Assembly: GCA_019239975.1 (NCBI GenBank) | Contig: JAFAZE010000176.1 | Span: 1 to 64,000, forward strand | From: Streptosporangiaceae bacterium | Lineage (GTDB): Bacteria > Actinomycetota > Actinomycetes > Streptosporangiales > Streptosporangiaceae | Length of the DNA: 64,000 bases | Direction of reading: 5' to 3' | Part shown: one piece after another, positions 17,209-25,050 of the stretch | How positions within the stretch are numbered: the first letter of the stretch is position 1 | How the letters are laid out: every line of letters starts with the position of its first letter | Program-made: the position numbers and the translations under genes | Notes under the pieces: generated by a model | What the model was told of the DNA's origin: nothing | The model's input: the letters and a program-made list of their open reading frames with translations, nothing else | Database searches by the model: none

Positions 17209-18369
17209 ATGGATGTCGCTACCATTCACAAAGACATGGCAGGCGAAGGCAGTGTTCCGGGCATCGGGGACCGCGAGCGGCTCTCCCGCTGGCTCGCCAG
17301 CGCCCTCGGCAGGCCGCGGGAAGCCGGCGGGACCGGCGGGACGGGTGAAGCCGGCCGGCCCGGCGAGGCCGCTGAGCTGCGCGACATCCAGCTGATCGTC
17401 GGCGGCCGGTCGAACCTGACCTACCGGATGGAGTTCGGCGGCAGGCGCCTGGTGCTGCGGCGGCCTCCGCTCGGCCATGTGCTGCCCACCGCCCATGACA
17501 TGAGCCGGGAGTACCGGATCCTCACCGCGCTGCGCGGCACCGACGTTCCGGTGCCGGGCCCGGTGGCGTTCTGCGACGACCTGGAGGTCATCGGCACCCC
17601 CTTCTACGTGATGGAACACGTGCCGGGCGTGGTGCTGCGCACCAGGGACGATACCGCCCGGCTGAGCGGGCCGCAGGCGAGGGAGCTGTCGCTGCGGCTG
17701 GCCGGCATGCTCGCCGCCATCCATGCCGTCGATCTCGCCGGGACCGGCCTCACCGGGCTCGGCCGCGGTGCCGGTTACCTGCGGCGCCAGCTCGAGCGCT
17801 GGCAGCGGCAGTGGGAGCTGTCCGCGACCCGCGAGCTGCCCGCCTACGACCAGCTGGTGGCGCGGCTGAAGGCCGCGCTGCCGGACGACGGCGGGGTGAC
17901 CCTCGTCCACGGCGACTTCCGGCTGGACAACACCCTGGTCACGATCGCGCGGGAGCCCCGGATTGAGGCCGTCGTGGACTGGGAGATGGCGACCCTGGGC
18001 GACCCGCTGGCCGACCTGGGGCTCACGCTGACCTACTGGACGGACCCGGGGGAGCGCGGCTGGCTGAGCGCGGCGGACGCGACGGACAGACCGGGCCTGT
18101 GGGAACCCACGGCGACGGCGGGATTCCTGACCCGCGCGGAGTTCGCCGCGCGGTACGCCGAGCTCACCGGCCGGGACCTGTCGCAGATCACGTACTACAT
18201 GGCGTTCGGCTGCTTCAAGCTCGCGGTCGTGCTGGAGGGCATCAACGCGAGGTACCTGCAGCGCAAGACGGTCGGCGAGGGCTTCGAGCGGGAGGGCGCC
18301 GCGGTGCCGTTCCTGATCGCGCGGGCTCACGAGGTGCTGGACTCGGGATCGCTCGGCGTACCGCGGTAG
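17209..18369 (+). CDS. Phosphotransferase-family protein (APH/ACAD10-11 N-domain-like kinase)
   Basis: A 386-residue aminoglycoside-phosphotransferase-fold protein. The ATP-binding N-lobe includes GGRSNLTYRMEFGGRRLVLRR; the catalytic loop is LVHGDFRLDNTL and the metal-binding DFG-equivalent is VVDWEMATLGDPLADLG. The C-lobe YYMAFGCFKLAVVLEGINAR is typical of the ACAD10/11-like kinase family, which in animals phosphorylates 4-hydroxyacids; in bacteria it usually accompanies acyl-CoA metabolism genes, though none is adjacent here. ATGs at 17209 and 17236 are both possible starts; neither has a strong ribosome site. It is not expected to confer drug resistance. Confidence 0.88.
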   Translation: MDVATIHKDMAGEGSVPGIGDRERLSRWLASALGRPREAGGTGGTGEAGRPGEAAELRDIQLIVGGRSNLTYRMEFGGRRLVLRRPPLGHVLPTAHDMSREYRILTALRGTDVPVPGPVAFCDDLEVIGTPFYVMEHVPGVVLRTRDDTARLSGPQARELSLRLAGMLAAIHAVDLAGTGLTGLGRGAGYLRRQLERWQRQWELSATRELPAYDQLVARLKAALPDDGGVTLVHGDFRLDNTLVTIAREPRIEAVVDWEMATLGDPLADLGLTLTYWTDPGERGWLSAADATDRPGLWEPTATAGFLTRAEFAARYAELTGRDLSQITYYMAFGCFKLAVVLEGINARYLQRKTVGEGFEREGAAVPFLIARAHEVLDSGSLGVPR

Positions 18370-18376
18370 CGGCGCG

Positions 18377-18455
18377 GCAGAGCCTTTAGGTAGCAGAGCC
18401 TTTAGGTAGCAGAGCCTTCAGGTACAGAGCCTTGAGGCGGCAGAGCCTCCAGATG
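18377..18455. repeat. Short tandem repeat, 16-bp unit GCAGAGCCTTTAGGTA
   Basis: Five degenerate copies begin at about 18377, 18393, 18409, 18424 and 18440, immediately after the phosphotransferase stop codon. Each contains GCAGAGCC. The remainder of the gap to 18719 is GC-rich hairpin sequence with no gene. Confidence 0.75.
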
Positions 18456-18560
18456 GCGCCGCGTCAGGTGCGGCCCGGCGCCCCGCTCATCGCCTGGGCC
18501 GGAGGACCAGGCGACCCGCTTTCGCCGGGCCGACCACCCGGCGCCCGCTCGCCGAGTGGA

Positions 18561-18587
18561 GGCCCGGCGCCCCGCTTTCGCCGGGCC
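18561..18587. terminator. GC-rich hairpin between convergent genes
   Basis: GGCCCGGC (18561-18568) pairs perfectly with GCCGGGCC (18580-18587). A related but less regular hairpin lies around 18500-18532. They lie between the convergent phosphotransferase and aldolase genes. There is no T-tract, so terminator function is only inferred. Confidence 0.4.
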
Positions 18588-18719
18588 TCACCCTAGATGA
18601 CGCGCGATCGGCGCGACTGGTTCACGTGGGGCAGGAGCGTTTGCGATCTGTTACATACCCCGCCCGCCCGGCCGCCTTCGGCTCCCGCGAGTGGCTCAGG
18701 CCGGGCCTCCGGGGACCGC

Positions 18720-19589
18720 TCAGACCGATGCCAGCGGGACGAGGGTCCTGACGAGGGCCGCAATCTCCGCGGCCGTGCCCGGGTCCGGTTCACCCACCGG
18801 CATCCGCGCCGCCATCGGCTGGAACCCGCGCAGCCGGAGCGCCTCCTTGATCCGGCCGATGGAGGCCCCGGTGGCGGCGATCGCGTCGACGTCCGCCTGG
18901 CGCGGCGCGGCCGCGGTGGCGTCACCGGCGGCGAGGGCCGCGGCCAGCGCGGCGAAGACCTCACCGAACGCGGCGGAGCGCCCGGAGATCACGCCCGCGC
19001 CGCCGGCCCGCAGCGTCGCGGCGAGGTCCCTGTCGTCGCCCGAGTAGAGGCGCAACCCGGGCGCGGCCGCGGCGCACGCGGCCAGGTTCGCCGCGGCGGA
19101 GCCGCTGAGCTTCGCGCCGGCCAGGCCGGCGGCCTCCGCCAGCGCGGCGAGCCCGGAGGGCCCGAGGGTCACCGACGTTCGTTCAGGAAACACGTAGGCG
19201 TAGAGCTCCGCGTCCGGGGCGGCTTCGCGGATCCGCAGGTAATAGGCGGTCACCTCGTCTGGCCGCGGCGCCAGGTAGTACGGCGTGATCGCGGCGAGCC
19301 GGGTCGCGCCGAGCGCGGCGGCCGCGGCCGCCAGCCGGGCCGCGCGGCGCGCGTCGGGCGCTCCGACATGCGCGATCACACCTGCGGGCCCGGCCTCCGC
19401 CAGCGCGATCTCGAACAGCGTCAGCCGCTCGGCGTCGTCGAGTGCGGGAAATTCCCCCGTGGTTCCCGCGACGAAGAGCCCGCCAGTCGTCCCCGCGGCG
19501 AGGCGGAACAGCGCGCGGGTGGTTCCGGTGTCGAGTTCCCCGCTGGCGCCGAACGGCGTCGGCGCCGCGGTCAGGACGGCATCAGGCAT
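18720..19589 (-). CDS. Dihydrodipicolinate synthase-family aldolase
   Basis: A 289-residue class I aldolase of the DapA/NanA superfamily, forming a Schiff base with a pyruvate-type substrate. Motifs: GGLFVAGTTGEFPALDDAER near residue 35 (the GTTGE loop), TPYYLAPRPDEV near 107, the AYVFPE strand, and GAKLSGS near 157 with the Schiff-base Lys. It lacks the surroundings of a lysine pathway gene and is Ala-rich, so it is probably a catabolic or sialic-acid-like aldolase rather than DapA itself. The ATG at 19589 begins the conserved core; the longer in-frame start is unlikely. Confidence 0.87.
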   Translation of the reverse strand: MPDAVLTAAPTPFGASGELDTGTTRALFRLAAGTTGGLFVAGTTGEFPALDDAERLTLFEIALAEAGPAGVIAHVGAPDARRAARLAAAAAALGATRLAAITPYYLAPRPDEVTAYYLRIREAAPDAELYAYVFPERTSVTLGPSGLAALAEAAGLAGAKLSGSAAANLAACAAAAPGLRLYSGDDRDLAATLRAGGAGVISGRSAAFGEVFAALAAALAAGDATAAAPRQADVDAIAATGASIGRIKEALRLRGFQPMAARMPVGEPDPGTAAEIAALVRTLVPLASV

Positions 19590-19672
19590 GGGGACAGTGT
19601 CTCCCGTCCGCTTCTGGGGCGCTCGCCCCGGCACAGCGTCGGCAGCCCGCATCCAGGGTGCGGATGAGGGCG

Positions 19673-20167
19673 TCACAGCGAACGGGGGGTCTTGATGTAC
19701 GCCGTTGACTCAGGGCGCCACAGCAGGACCACCGCCCCCAGCCCCACCAGCCAGGCGATGAGCGGGAAGACCAGCGCGAGGATGGCCTTGGTCTGGGCGA
19801 AGGTGCTGATGGTCTCGATGGTGTACAGGACAAAGAACACCGTTGAGGTGATCCGCGCCCAGTTCTTGCCCTCCCTATTCGCCCACGCCATCCACAGCCA
19901 CAGGCCGATGCCGATCAGCCCGAGAACAATCGTGGAGACAATGAGGAAGGTCGCCAGTGAGTTGACCTGGCTGGTGGTCAGCTTGGGCTGTGCCCTCCTG
20001 ATATCGCCCTTGAGATTGCCGATGGTGGCGAGGGAGACGATCAGGTAGACGGTGCTGACCGCCGCGCCCGCGTACATGAGCCTGACGGCCTTGAGCACGG
20101 TCGACGGGGGTTGCGGCCGCTCCTGCTGCTGTGGCTGCTTGCCGCTGGCTGGGTATCGCTGGATCAT
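19673..20167 (-). CDS. Four-helix integral membrane protein, actinobacterial, unknown function
   Basis: A 164-residue protein with a short Pro/Gln-rich cytoplasmic start and four hydrophobic helices: around MYAGAAVSTVYLIVSLATI, LATFLIVSTIVLGLIGIGLW, ITSTVFFVLYTIETISTF and AILALVFPLIAWLVGLGAVV. WMAWANREGKNWARI lies in the loop after the second helix, a pattern common in small actinobacterial membrane proteins. No function is known. It is transcribed leftward, tail to head with the aldolase, and may precede it in one transcript (83-base gap). Confidence 0.82.
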   Translation of the reverse strand: MIQRYPASGKQPQQQERPQPPSTVLKAVRLMYAGAAVSTVYLIVSLATIGNLKGDIRRAQPKLTTSQVNSLATFLIVSTIVLGLIGIGLWLWMAWANREGKNWARITSTVFFVLYTIETISTFAQTKAILALVFPLIAWLVGLGAVVLLWRPESTAYIKTPRSL

Positions 20168-20517
20168 GTGCTTCCCCTACTGGGGTGGTCGCCCCTGACG
20201 GGCCGCCCGGGAACGGGGCGGTTTCGTATTCACGGTATGCCGAACGAACAGGCGCGGCTGTCAGCGGTCCGACTGACAGAGCATAATGGCGGTTCGCATC
20301 ACCCTGCCAGGCGGCATACGAGGTTCTGGCGAATTCCTTCAAACCGGCTGCGCGTATGCGCTCGTATCCATCCTCACTGCGCGATATCATTCACTGGGCA
20401 TCGCGCGCGCAAGCGCGAATGCATGTGCAGATGGCGCGTGCAGCATGCGATGGGTGGTGAGGAGATGCTGGTGAGGGGGGCGACCTGGCTTGAGCGCGTG
20501 CCCGACGGGAGGCTGAC
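20168..20517. other. Divergent promoter region, nothing specific seen
   Basis: About 350 bases between the divergent membrane-protein and XRE genes. It is slightly less GC-rich than its surroundings near 20325-20410, as expected of promoters. No RNA gene or clear repeat is visible. Confidence 0.4.
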
Positions 20518-21384
20518 TTGACCCCCGGCCAGCCAGGCGGCGGCCCGACCGTCCTTCGCATGCTCCTGGGCGCTCAGCTCCGGCGCCTCCGGGAGGCGGC
20601 CGGCATCTCGCGTGAGGACGCCGGTTACCAGATTCGCGCCTCCGGATCCAAGATCAGCCGACTGGAGCTCGGCCGCGTCTCGTTCAAGGAACGCGACGTC
20701 GCCGACCTGCTGGAATTCTACGGCGTCACCGACCAGGCGCAGCGCGACGGGCTGATCCAGCTGGCGAAGGAGGCGAACTCGCCGGCCTGGTGGCAGAAAT
20801 ACAGCGACGTGGTGCCCGACTGGTTCGCGGTGTACGTCGGGCTGGAGGAGGCGGCGCAGCTCATCCGCCTCTATGAGGTGCAGTTCGTGCCGGGGCTGCT
20901 GCAGACCGAGGACTATGCCAGGGCGGTGATAACGCTCGGCGCGCCCGGCGTCACTCCCGAGGAGGTCGAGCGCCGGGTCGCCCTGCGGCTCGGCCGCCAG
21001 AAGCTGCTCACCCGGGAGAACCCTCCCCGGCTGTGGGCGGTGATCGACGAGGCGGCGCTGCGGCGGCCCATCGGCGGCCGTGACGTGTTCCGGGCGCAGC
21101 TCGAGCGGCTGATCTCGGCGTCCGGCGAGCCGAACGTCACGCTGCAGGTCATGCCGTTCACGTACGGCGGTCACGCCGCCGAGGGCGGCGCGTTCACGAT
21201 CATGCGGTTCCCCGAGGCGGACCTGCCGGACATGGTGTACATGGAGCAGCTCACCGGGGCCCTGTACCTGGACAAGCCGGAAGACGTGGAAAGGTACGCT
21301 GCCGTCATGGAGCGGCTGTCGGTCGCCGGCACGTCGCCCGAGCGCACGCAGGAGATCCTTTCCGGAATACTGAAGGAGATCTGA
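20518..21384 (+). CDS. XRE-family regulator with DUF5753 domain
   Basis: A 288-residue protein with a Cro/C1-type HTH at ~10-65 (LGAQLRRLREAAGISREDAG, IRASGSKISRLELGR) and a DUF5753 domain beyond residue ~85 (FVPGLLQTEDYARAVI is diagnostic). This architecture is expanded in Streptomyces and relatives, where such proteins (WhiJ/Scr1-like) pair with a small DUF397 protein encoded directly downstream and affect development. TTG at 20518 is chosen because GGGAGG lies 5 bases before it; the next ATG would cut into the HTH. The DUF397 partner begins 5 bases after the stop. Confidence 0.93.
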   Translation: MTPGQPGGGPTVLRMLLGAQLRRLREAAGISREDAGYQIRASGSKISRLELGRVSFKERDVADLLEFYGVTDQAQRDGLIQLAKEANSPAWWQKYSDVVPDWFAVYVGLEEAAQLIRLYEVQFVPGLLQTEDYARAVITLGAPGVTPEEVERRVALRLGRQKLLTRENPPRLWAVIDEAALRRPIGGRDVFRAQLERLISASGEPNVTLQVMPFTYGGHAAEGGAFTIMRFPEADLPDMVYMEQLTGALYLDKPEDVERYAAVMERLSVAGTSPERTQEILSGILKEI

Positions 21385-21389
21385 TCGGC

Positions 21390-21635
21390 GTGGTGTACAA
21401 CGGAATGCCGGCGGGAGACCTGGCGGATGTCCGCTGGCGCTCGGTGAGAAGCGCCGCGGTTTCGCCTGACGCTTCCGGTGATGCCAGCGTCGAGCTGGCC
21501 CTGCTCGACGACGGCAGGATCGCGATGCGGAACTCGGCCGACCCGCACGGGCCCGCGCTGATCTACACCAGGGCCGAGATCGAGGCGCTCATCGGCGGCG
21601 CCAAGGACGGAGACTTCGACGACCTCATCGGCTGA
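21390..21635 (+). CDS. DUF397 domain protein
   Basis: An 81-residue DUF397 protein, the usual partner of an upstream XRE-DUF5753 regulator. The core contains RWRSVRSAAVSPDASGDASV, the LLDDGRIAMRNSADP segment that marks DUF397, and LIYTRAEIEALI near the end. In characterised actinobacterial pairs the small protein antagonises or modulates the DNA-binding partner. It starts at GTG 21390 with AAGGAGAT (within the end of the upstream gene) as ribosome site, so the pair is probably translationally coupled. Confidence 0.93.
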   Translation: MVYNGMPAGDLADVRWRSVRSAAVSPDASGDASVELALLDDGRIAMRNSADPHGPALIYTRAEIEALIGGAKDGDFDDLIG

Positions 21636-21741
21636 CCGGCTGCCCGGCCCCGCCGCTCCAGAGGCTCCCGCCGCGAAGGCAAACACCGGAGCGCAGCTGA
21701 CACCGCGCCTGCTGCGCTGGGAGATCTTCGCCGTCTTCGCC

Positions 21742-22443
21742 GTGTCGCTCGGCGCCAGCGGCCTGTACGCGCTGGTGTCGTTCATCGGCTCGCTGACCGC
21801 CCGGCAGACACTGAGCAGCCAGCACGCCGTGCTCAACGGGCCGCTCGCCCCCGGGCGCCCGCTGCTGGACCTGTTCCTGCAGCTGACGAACATCGTCATC
21901 GGGCTCGCACCGGTGATCCTGGTCTTCTACCTGCTGGCCAGGAACGGCGAGAAGCCGGCGTCGATCGGCGCCGACTTCGGCCAGCCGGGCCGCGACCTGC
22001 TGCGCGGCGCCGGGCTCGCCGTGTCGCTCGGCGGCGGCGGCCTCGGGCTGTACCTGATCGCGTACAAACTCGGCTTCAGCCTGAACATCGTCGCGGAGAA
22101 CCTGCCGAGGGTGTGGTGGCGTATCCCGGTGCTCGTCCTTTCCGCCGCGCACGACGGGATCCTCGAGGAGACCGTGGTCCTCGGCTACCTGCTGACCCGG
22201 CTGGAGCAGCTCGGCGTGCGGCCGTCCCGCGCGATCGCGATCAGCGCCGTGATCCGCGGCTCTTACCACCTGTACCAGGGCGCGGGCGGCTTCATCGGGA
22301 ACGCGGTCATGGGCACGATCTTCGGCGCCCTGTTCCACAGGTGGCGCCGGGCGATGCCGTTCATCATCGCGCACACGCTCATCGACGGCGTGGCGTTCGC
22401 CGGCTACGCCCTCCTGGCCGGCCACGTCTCCTGGCTCCCCTGA
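21742..22443 (+). CDS. CPBP-family intramembrane metalloprotease (start uncertain)
   Basis: A polytopic CPBP/Abi (Rce1-like) protein. The conserved motif EETVVLGYLLTRL supplies the catalytic Glu pair near residue 147; RGSYHLYQGAGGF gives the second His motif and FIIAHTLIDGVA the third. It cleaves substrates within membranes or serves as an immunity-like protein. The GTG at 21742 has no ribosome site and would cut into the first helix (WEIFAVFAVSLGASGLYALV). No ATG, GTG or TTG lies upstream in frame. A CTG at 21697, preceded by GGAG, would restore the helix. It follows DUF397 closely and may be co-transcribed. Confidence 0.85.
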   Translation: MSLGASGLYALVSFIGSLTARQTLSSQHAVLNGPLAPGRPLLDLFLQLTNIVIGLAPVILVFYLLARNGEKPASIGADFGQPGRDLLRGAGLAVSLGGGGLGLYLIAYKLGFSLNIVAENLPRVWWRIPVLVLSAAHDGILEETVVLGYLLTRLEQLGVRPSRAIAISAVIRGSYHLYQGAGGFIGNAVMGTIFGALFHRWRRAMPFIIAHTLIDGVAFAGYALLAGHVSWLP

Positions 22444-22499
22444 AGGCCCCGGCGCTCTGACGCCGTCCCATCCGCTCTCCTACCGGATGGGGTCGCTGG

Positions 22500-22545
22500 C
22501 GCCATCGGCCCCACTGGGCGGGGCCGGTTACGCCAGCGGCCCCGT
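22500..22545. repeat. Dispersed hairpin repeat, family C copy 1
   Basis: A ~46-bp element with the hairpin GGCCCC-actg-GGCGGGGCC followed by CGCCAGCGGCCCCG. It is nearly the same as 31511-31557. It lies between the CPBP and M50 genes. Confidence 0.65.
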
Positions 22546-22631
22546 CTCCGGGCAGGCGAAGCACCGAGAACGCCGGCGCGTTGCGCCGAACATGCGCCAA
22601 ACCCGGGCGAAGCCCGCTTACCCTTTGCGGC

Positions 22632-24302
22632 ATGTCGGTGCTTGCGCACGTGTGGGGCCGGATATCCGGGACTCAGCCGGTACCGCCGACCTGGGTGGTC
22701 GCGGTGAGCGGGCTCGCCGCGCTAATGGTCGTGCTGAACGCCGTGACCTGGCAGGTCAGCCGGAACGTGATAACGATCGCGCACGAGGGCGGGCATGCCC
22801 TGGTCTCCCTTCTCAGCGGGCGGCGGCTGGACGGGATACGGCTGCACTCGGACAGCTCCGGCGTGACCTACTCGCGGGGCAGGCGCACCGGCCCCGGCAT
22901 GGTGCTCACCTCGGCGGCGGGGTACGTCACCCCGTCGCTGCTCGGCGCCGGCGCCGCCTGGCTGCTCGCCGCGCACCACGTGACGGCGATGCTGTGGCTG
23001 CTGCTCGCGCTGCTCGCCGCGACGTTCCTCGCGATCCGCAACGCCTACGGCGTCGCCGCGGTGCTCCTGGTGGCCGCCGCGGTCTTCGCGGTGAGCTGGT
23101 TCGCCACCGCGACACTCCAGGCGGCGTTCGGCTACGCCGCCGCGTGGTTCCTGCTCCTCGGCGGGGTGCGCCCGGTCATCGAGCTGGCCCGCCAGCGGCG
23201 CCGCGGCCGCTGCCGGGCCTCGGACGCCGACCAGCTCGCCCGCCTCACCGGTATTCCCGGTGGCTTCTGGGTCGCCGTGTTCGGCCTGGTATGCCTGGCG
23301 GCCCTCCTCCTCGGCGCCCGCCTGCTCATCCCCGCCGATCTGCACATCCCGGCCCACCTCCCGCACCTGGCGGGGCACTTATCCCGGGGGGGCCGCCCAG
23401 GGGGCGACCCCGGTAACCAAGCTCGCCAGGGCGTCCGGGTCGGGCATCGAGTCCCCGGACCGCCAGGCCACGTGCAGGTCCGGGCGGACCAGGATCAGCC
23501 GGTGGCCCGCGTAGACGGCCTGCGCCGCGGCGGAGTTCACGGCCAGAGTGCTCAGCGGCGCCCCGAGCCGCCCGAACGCGCCGGCCAGCGCCCCGGCATA
23601 GTCGTCCACCGCGTCGCGGGACGCGCCGGCACCCGCCCCCATGATCTGCAGCAGCGTGTAACCGTGCCCGAGGTGGTCCTGCAGCGCGCTCCCGTCCTCC
23701 AGCCAGGTGTGCGGCAGCCGAGCCCCCGGCCAGGTCGTCGGCGTGTACGCGGAGCCCGTCGCCGGGGGCCCCGCGCCTGTCGCCGGCGCGATCAGCGGGG
23801 AGCCGTCGTACCGGTAGCCGAGCTCGACCCCGGCCAGGTCCCCGGACCAGCGCTGCGACACGTCCGCGACCTGGGTGAGCCTGACCCGGGTGCGGGCGCC
23901 GGCCACGGTGTTGTCGAGGATGTCCTGCCGCCATTCGGCGCGCCAGCGCAGTTCGCCGTCGAGCGCCCGGCGGGACGCCTCGACCGCCCGCGCCGCGACC
24001 GGCCGGCGCTCGGTTTCGTAGCAGGCGAGCAGCCCCCTGCCGCCCCAGCCGCGCAGCGTGCCGGCCATCTTCCACGCGAGGTCGGCCGCGTCGCCGATAC
24101 CGGTGTTCATGCCCAGGTTGCCGGCCGGCCCGGCCAGGTGCGCCGCGTCGCCCGCGAGGAAGACCCGGCCGCCGCCGTAGCTGTCGGCCAGCATCAGCCG
24201 TGGCGTCCATTCGCCCTCGTACAGGGTCTTGTACGCGGCCGGCATCCCGGCCACCGACTCGAACACGGCTGGCAGCGGGGCATCGCCCGCCACGTTCAGT
24301 GA
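22632..24302 (+). CDS. M50-family site-2-protease-like membrane metallopeptidase; reading frame runs far into the opposite-strand gene
   Basis: The first ~250 residues (22632 to about 23390) form an integral membrane M50-like protease: the zinc motif IAHEGGHALVSLLSG (HExxH variant HEGGH) near residue 50 and several transmembrane helices, e.g. VVAVSGLAALMVVLNAVTW and VTAMLWLLLALLAATFLAI. Relatives stop near this point. Here the frame stays open for another ~300 residues that are only the antisense of the monooxygenase gene and are Arg/Pro/Gly-rich. One extra base in the G7 run at 23386-23392 would give a stop at 23416, so a frameshift or sequencing error is possible. Confidence 0.7.
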   Translation: MSVLAHVWGRISGTQPVPPTWVVAVSGLAALMVVLNAVTWQVSRNVITIAHEGGHALVSLLSGRRLDGIRLHSDSSGVTYSRGRRTGPGMVLTSAAGYVTPSLLGAGAAWLLAAHHVTAMLWLLLALLAATFLAIRNAYGVAAVLLVAAAVFAVSWFATATLQAAFGYAAAWFLLLGGVRPVIELARQRRRGRCRASDADQLARLTGIPGGFWVAVFGLVCLAALLLGARLLIPADLHIPAHLPHLAGHLSRGGRPGGDPGNQARQGVRVGHRVPGPPGHVQVRADQDQPVARVDGLRRGGVHGQSAQRRPEPPERAGQRPGIVVHRVAGRAGTRPHDLQQRVTVPEVVLQRAPVLQPGVRQPSPRPGRRRVRGARRRGPRACRRRDQRGAVVPVAELDPGQVPGPALRHVRDLGEPDPGAGAGHGVVEDVLPPFGAPAQFAVERPAGRLDRPRRDRPALGFVAGEQPPAAPAAQRAGHLPREVGRVADTGVHAQVAGRPGQVRRVAREEDPAAAVAVGQHQPWRPFALVQGLVRGRHPGHRLEHGWQRGIARHVQ

Positions 24303-25043
24303 AAAATGCTGGGTATCGTCCTGCACGGTCAGTACGGACTGATGCTGGTCGGCGATGTGATACTGATGACCTCGCCCGGCCGGGATCCGCTCGAACAGGT
24401 CGGGGCTGTAGAAAAGCGCCTGGCGGACCCGCTGCCGGATCTCGCCGCGCATCTCGATGCCGAGCACGCTGCGCACCGTGCTGTCCGCGCCGTCGCAGCC
24501 GGCCAGGTAGGACGCGCGAACGGTGCGCAGCCGCGCGCCGGTGCGCCCGCCGCCGGAGCGCACCATCGCGGTGACGCCGCCGGGAGCGGCGGCGAAGTCG
24601 ACGAGCTCGGTGCCGAACCGGATCGTCACGCCGGGCACCGACTCCGCGGTCTCCCGCAGCAGCGGCTCCAGCGTGTACTGCGAGATGATCTGGGGCGGTT
24701 CGAGCGGCAGGCTGGCGTCGTTGACCGCCAGGCCGGCGGCCAGCAGCTCGCGGGCCGGCGGGCACCGGTAGTGCACCAGCGGCGGCCCGGTCAGCGACCC
24801 GGCGCAGATGAACACGTGCGCGGGCACGTCGTCCGGCAGCCCGGCGGCGCGCACCCGGCCGGCGATGCCAAGCCGGCGGAAGATCTCCATCGTGCGCGCG
24901 TCACAGCGTTCGGTCCGCGGCACCCGCACCGGTGCCGGGCGGGCGTCGACCAGTTCGCAGGTCACGCCCAGCATGCCAAGGCAGATCGCGAGCGTCAGCC
25001 CGGTGGGGCCGCCACCCGCGATGAGTACCTCGACGTCCTGCAT
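23379..25043 (-). CDS. FAD-dependent aromatic-ring monooxygenase (PheA/TfdB family)
   Basis: A 554-residue class A flavoprotein hydroxylase using NAD(P)H and O2. It shows the FAD Rossmann motif VLIAGGGPTGLTLAICLG at the start, the middle GCDGADSTVRSVLGI (DG motif) near residue 185, and RVFLAGDAAHLAGPAGNLGMN (GD motif) near 300. The C-terminal ~150 residues are the thioredoxin-like domain of phenol hydroxylases. It lies 7 bases downstream of the amidohydrolase, and both face away from an IclR regulator, pointing to catabolism of an aromatic compound by hydroxylation plus decarboxylation or hydrolysis. The substrate is unknown. Confidence 0.92.
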   Translation of the reverse strand: MQDVEVLIAGGGPTGLTLAICLGMLGVTCELVDARPAPVRVPRTERCDARTMEIFRRLGIAGRVRAAGLPDDVPAHVFICAGSLTGPPLVHYRCPPARELLAAGLAVNDASLPLEPPQIISQYTLEPLLRETAESVPGVTIRFGTELVDFAAAPGGVTAMVRSGGGRTGARLRTVRASYLAGCDGADSTVRSVLGIEMRGEIRQRVRQALFYSPDLFERIPAGRGHQYHIADQHQSVLTVQDDTQHFSLNVAGDAPLPAVFESVAGMPAAYKTLYEGEWTPRLMLADSYGGGRVFLAGDAAHLAGPAGNLGMNTGIGDAADLAWKMAGTLRGWGGRGLLACYETERRPVAARAVEASRRALDGELRWRAEWRQDILDNTVAGARTRVRLTQVADVSQRWSGDLAGVELGYRYDGSPLIAPATGAGPPATGSAYTPTTWPGARLPHTWLEDGSALQDHLGHGYTLLQIMGAGAGASRDAVDDYAGALAGAFGRLGAPLSTLAVNSAAAQAVYAGHRLILVRPDLHVAWRSGDSMPDPDALASLVTGVAPWAAPPG

Positions 25044-25050
25044 GGCCGGT

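Noticed and set aside
17209..18369. Aminoglycoside resistance gene
   Set aside because: Sequence segments fit the ACAD10/11-like kinase branch of the APH fold, not a drug kinase.
18377..18455. A CRISPR array
   Set aside because: Repeats are 16 bp and contiguous without spacers; it is a simple tandem repeat and no cas genes occur in the window.
22632..24302. A novel C-terminal domain of ~300 residues on the M50 protease
   Set aside because: The tail is Arg/Pro/Gly-rich and is exactly the antisense of the conserved monooxygenase gene, so it is not a real domain.
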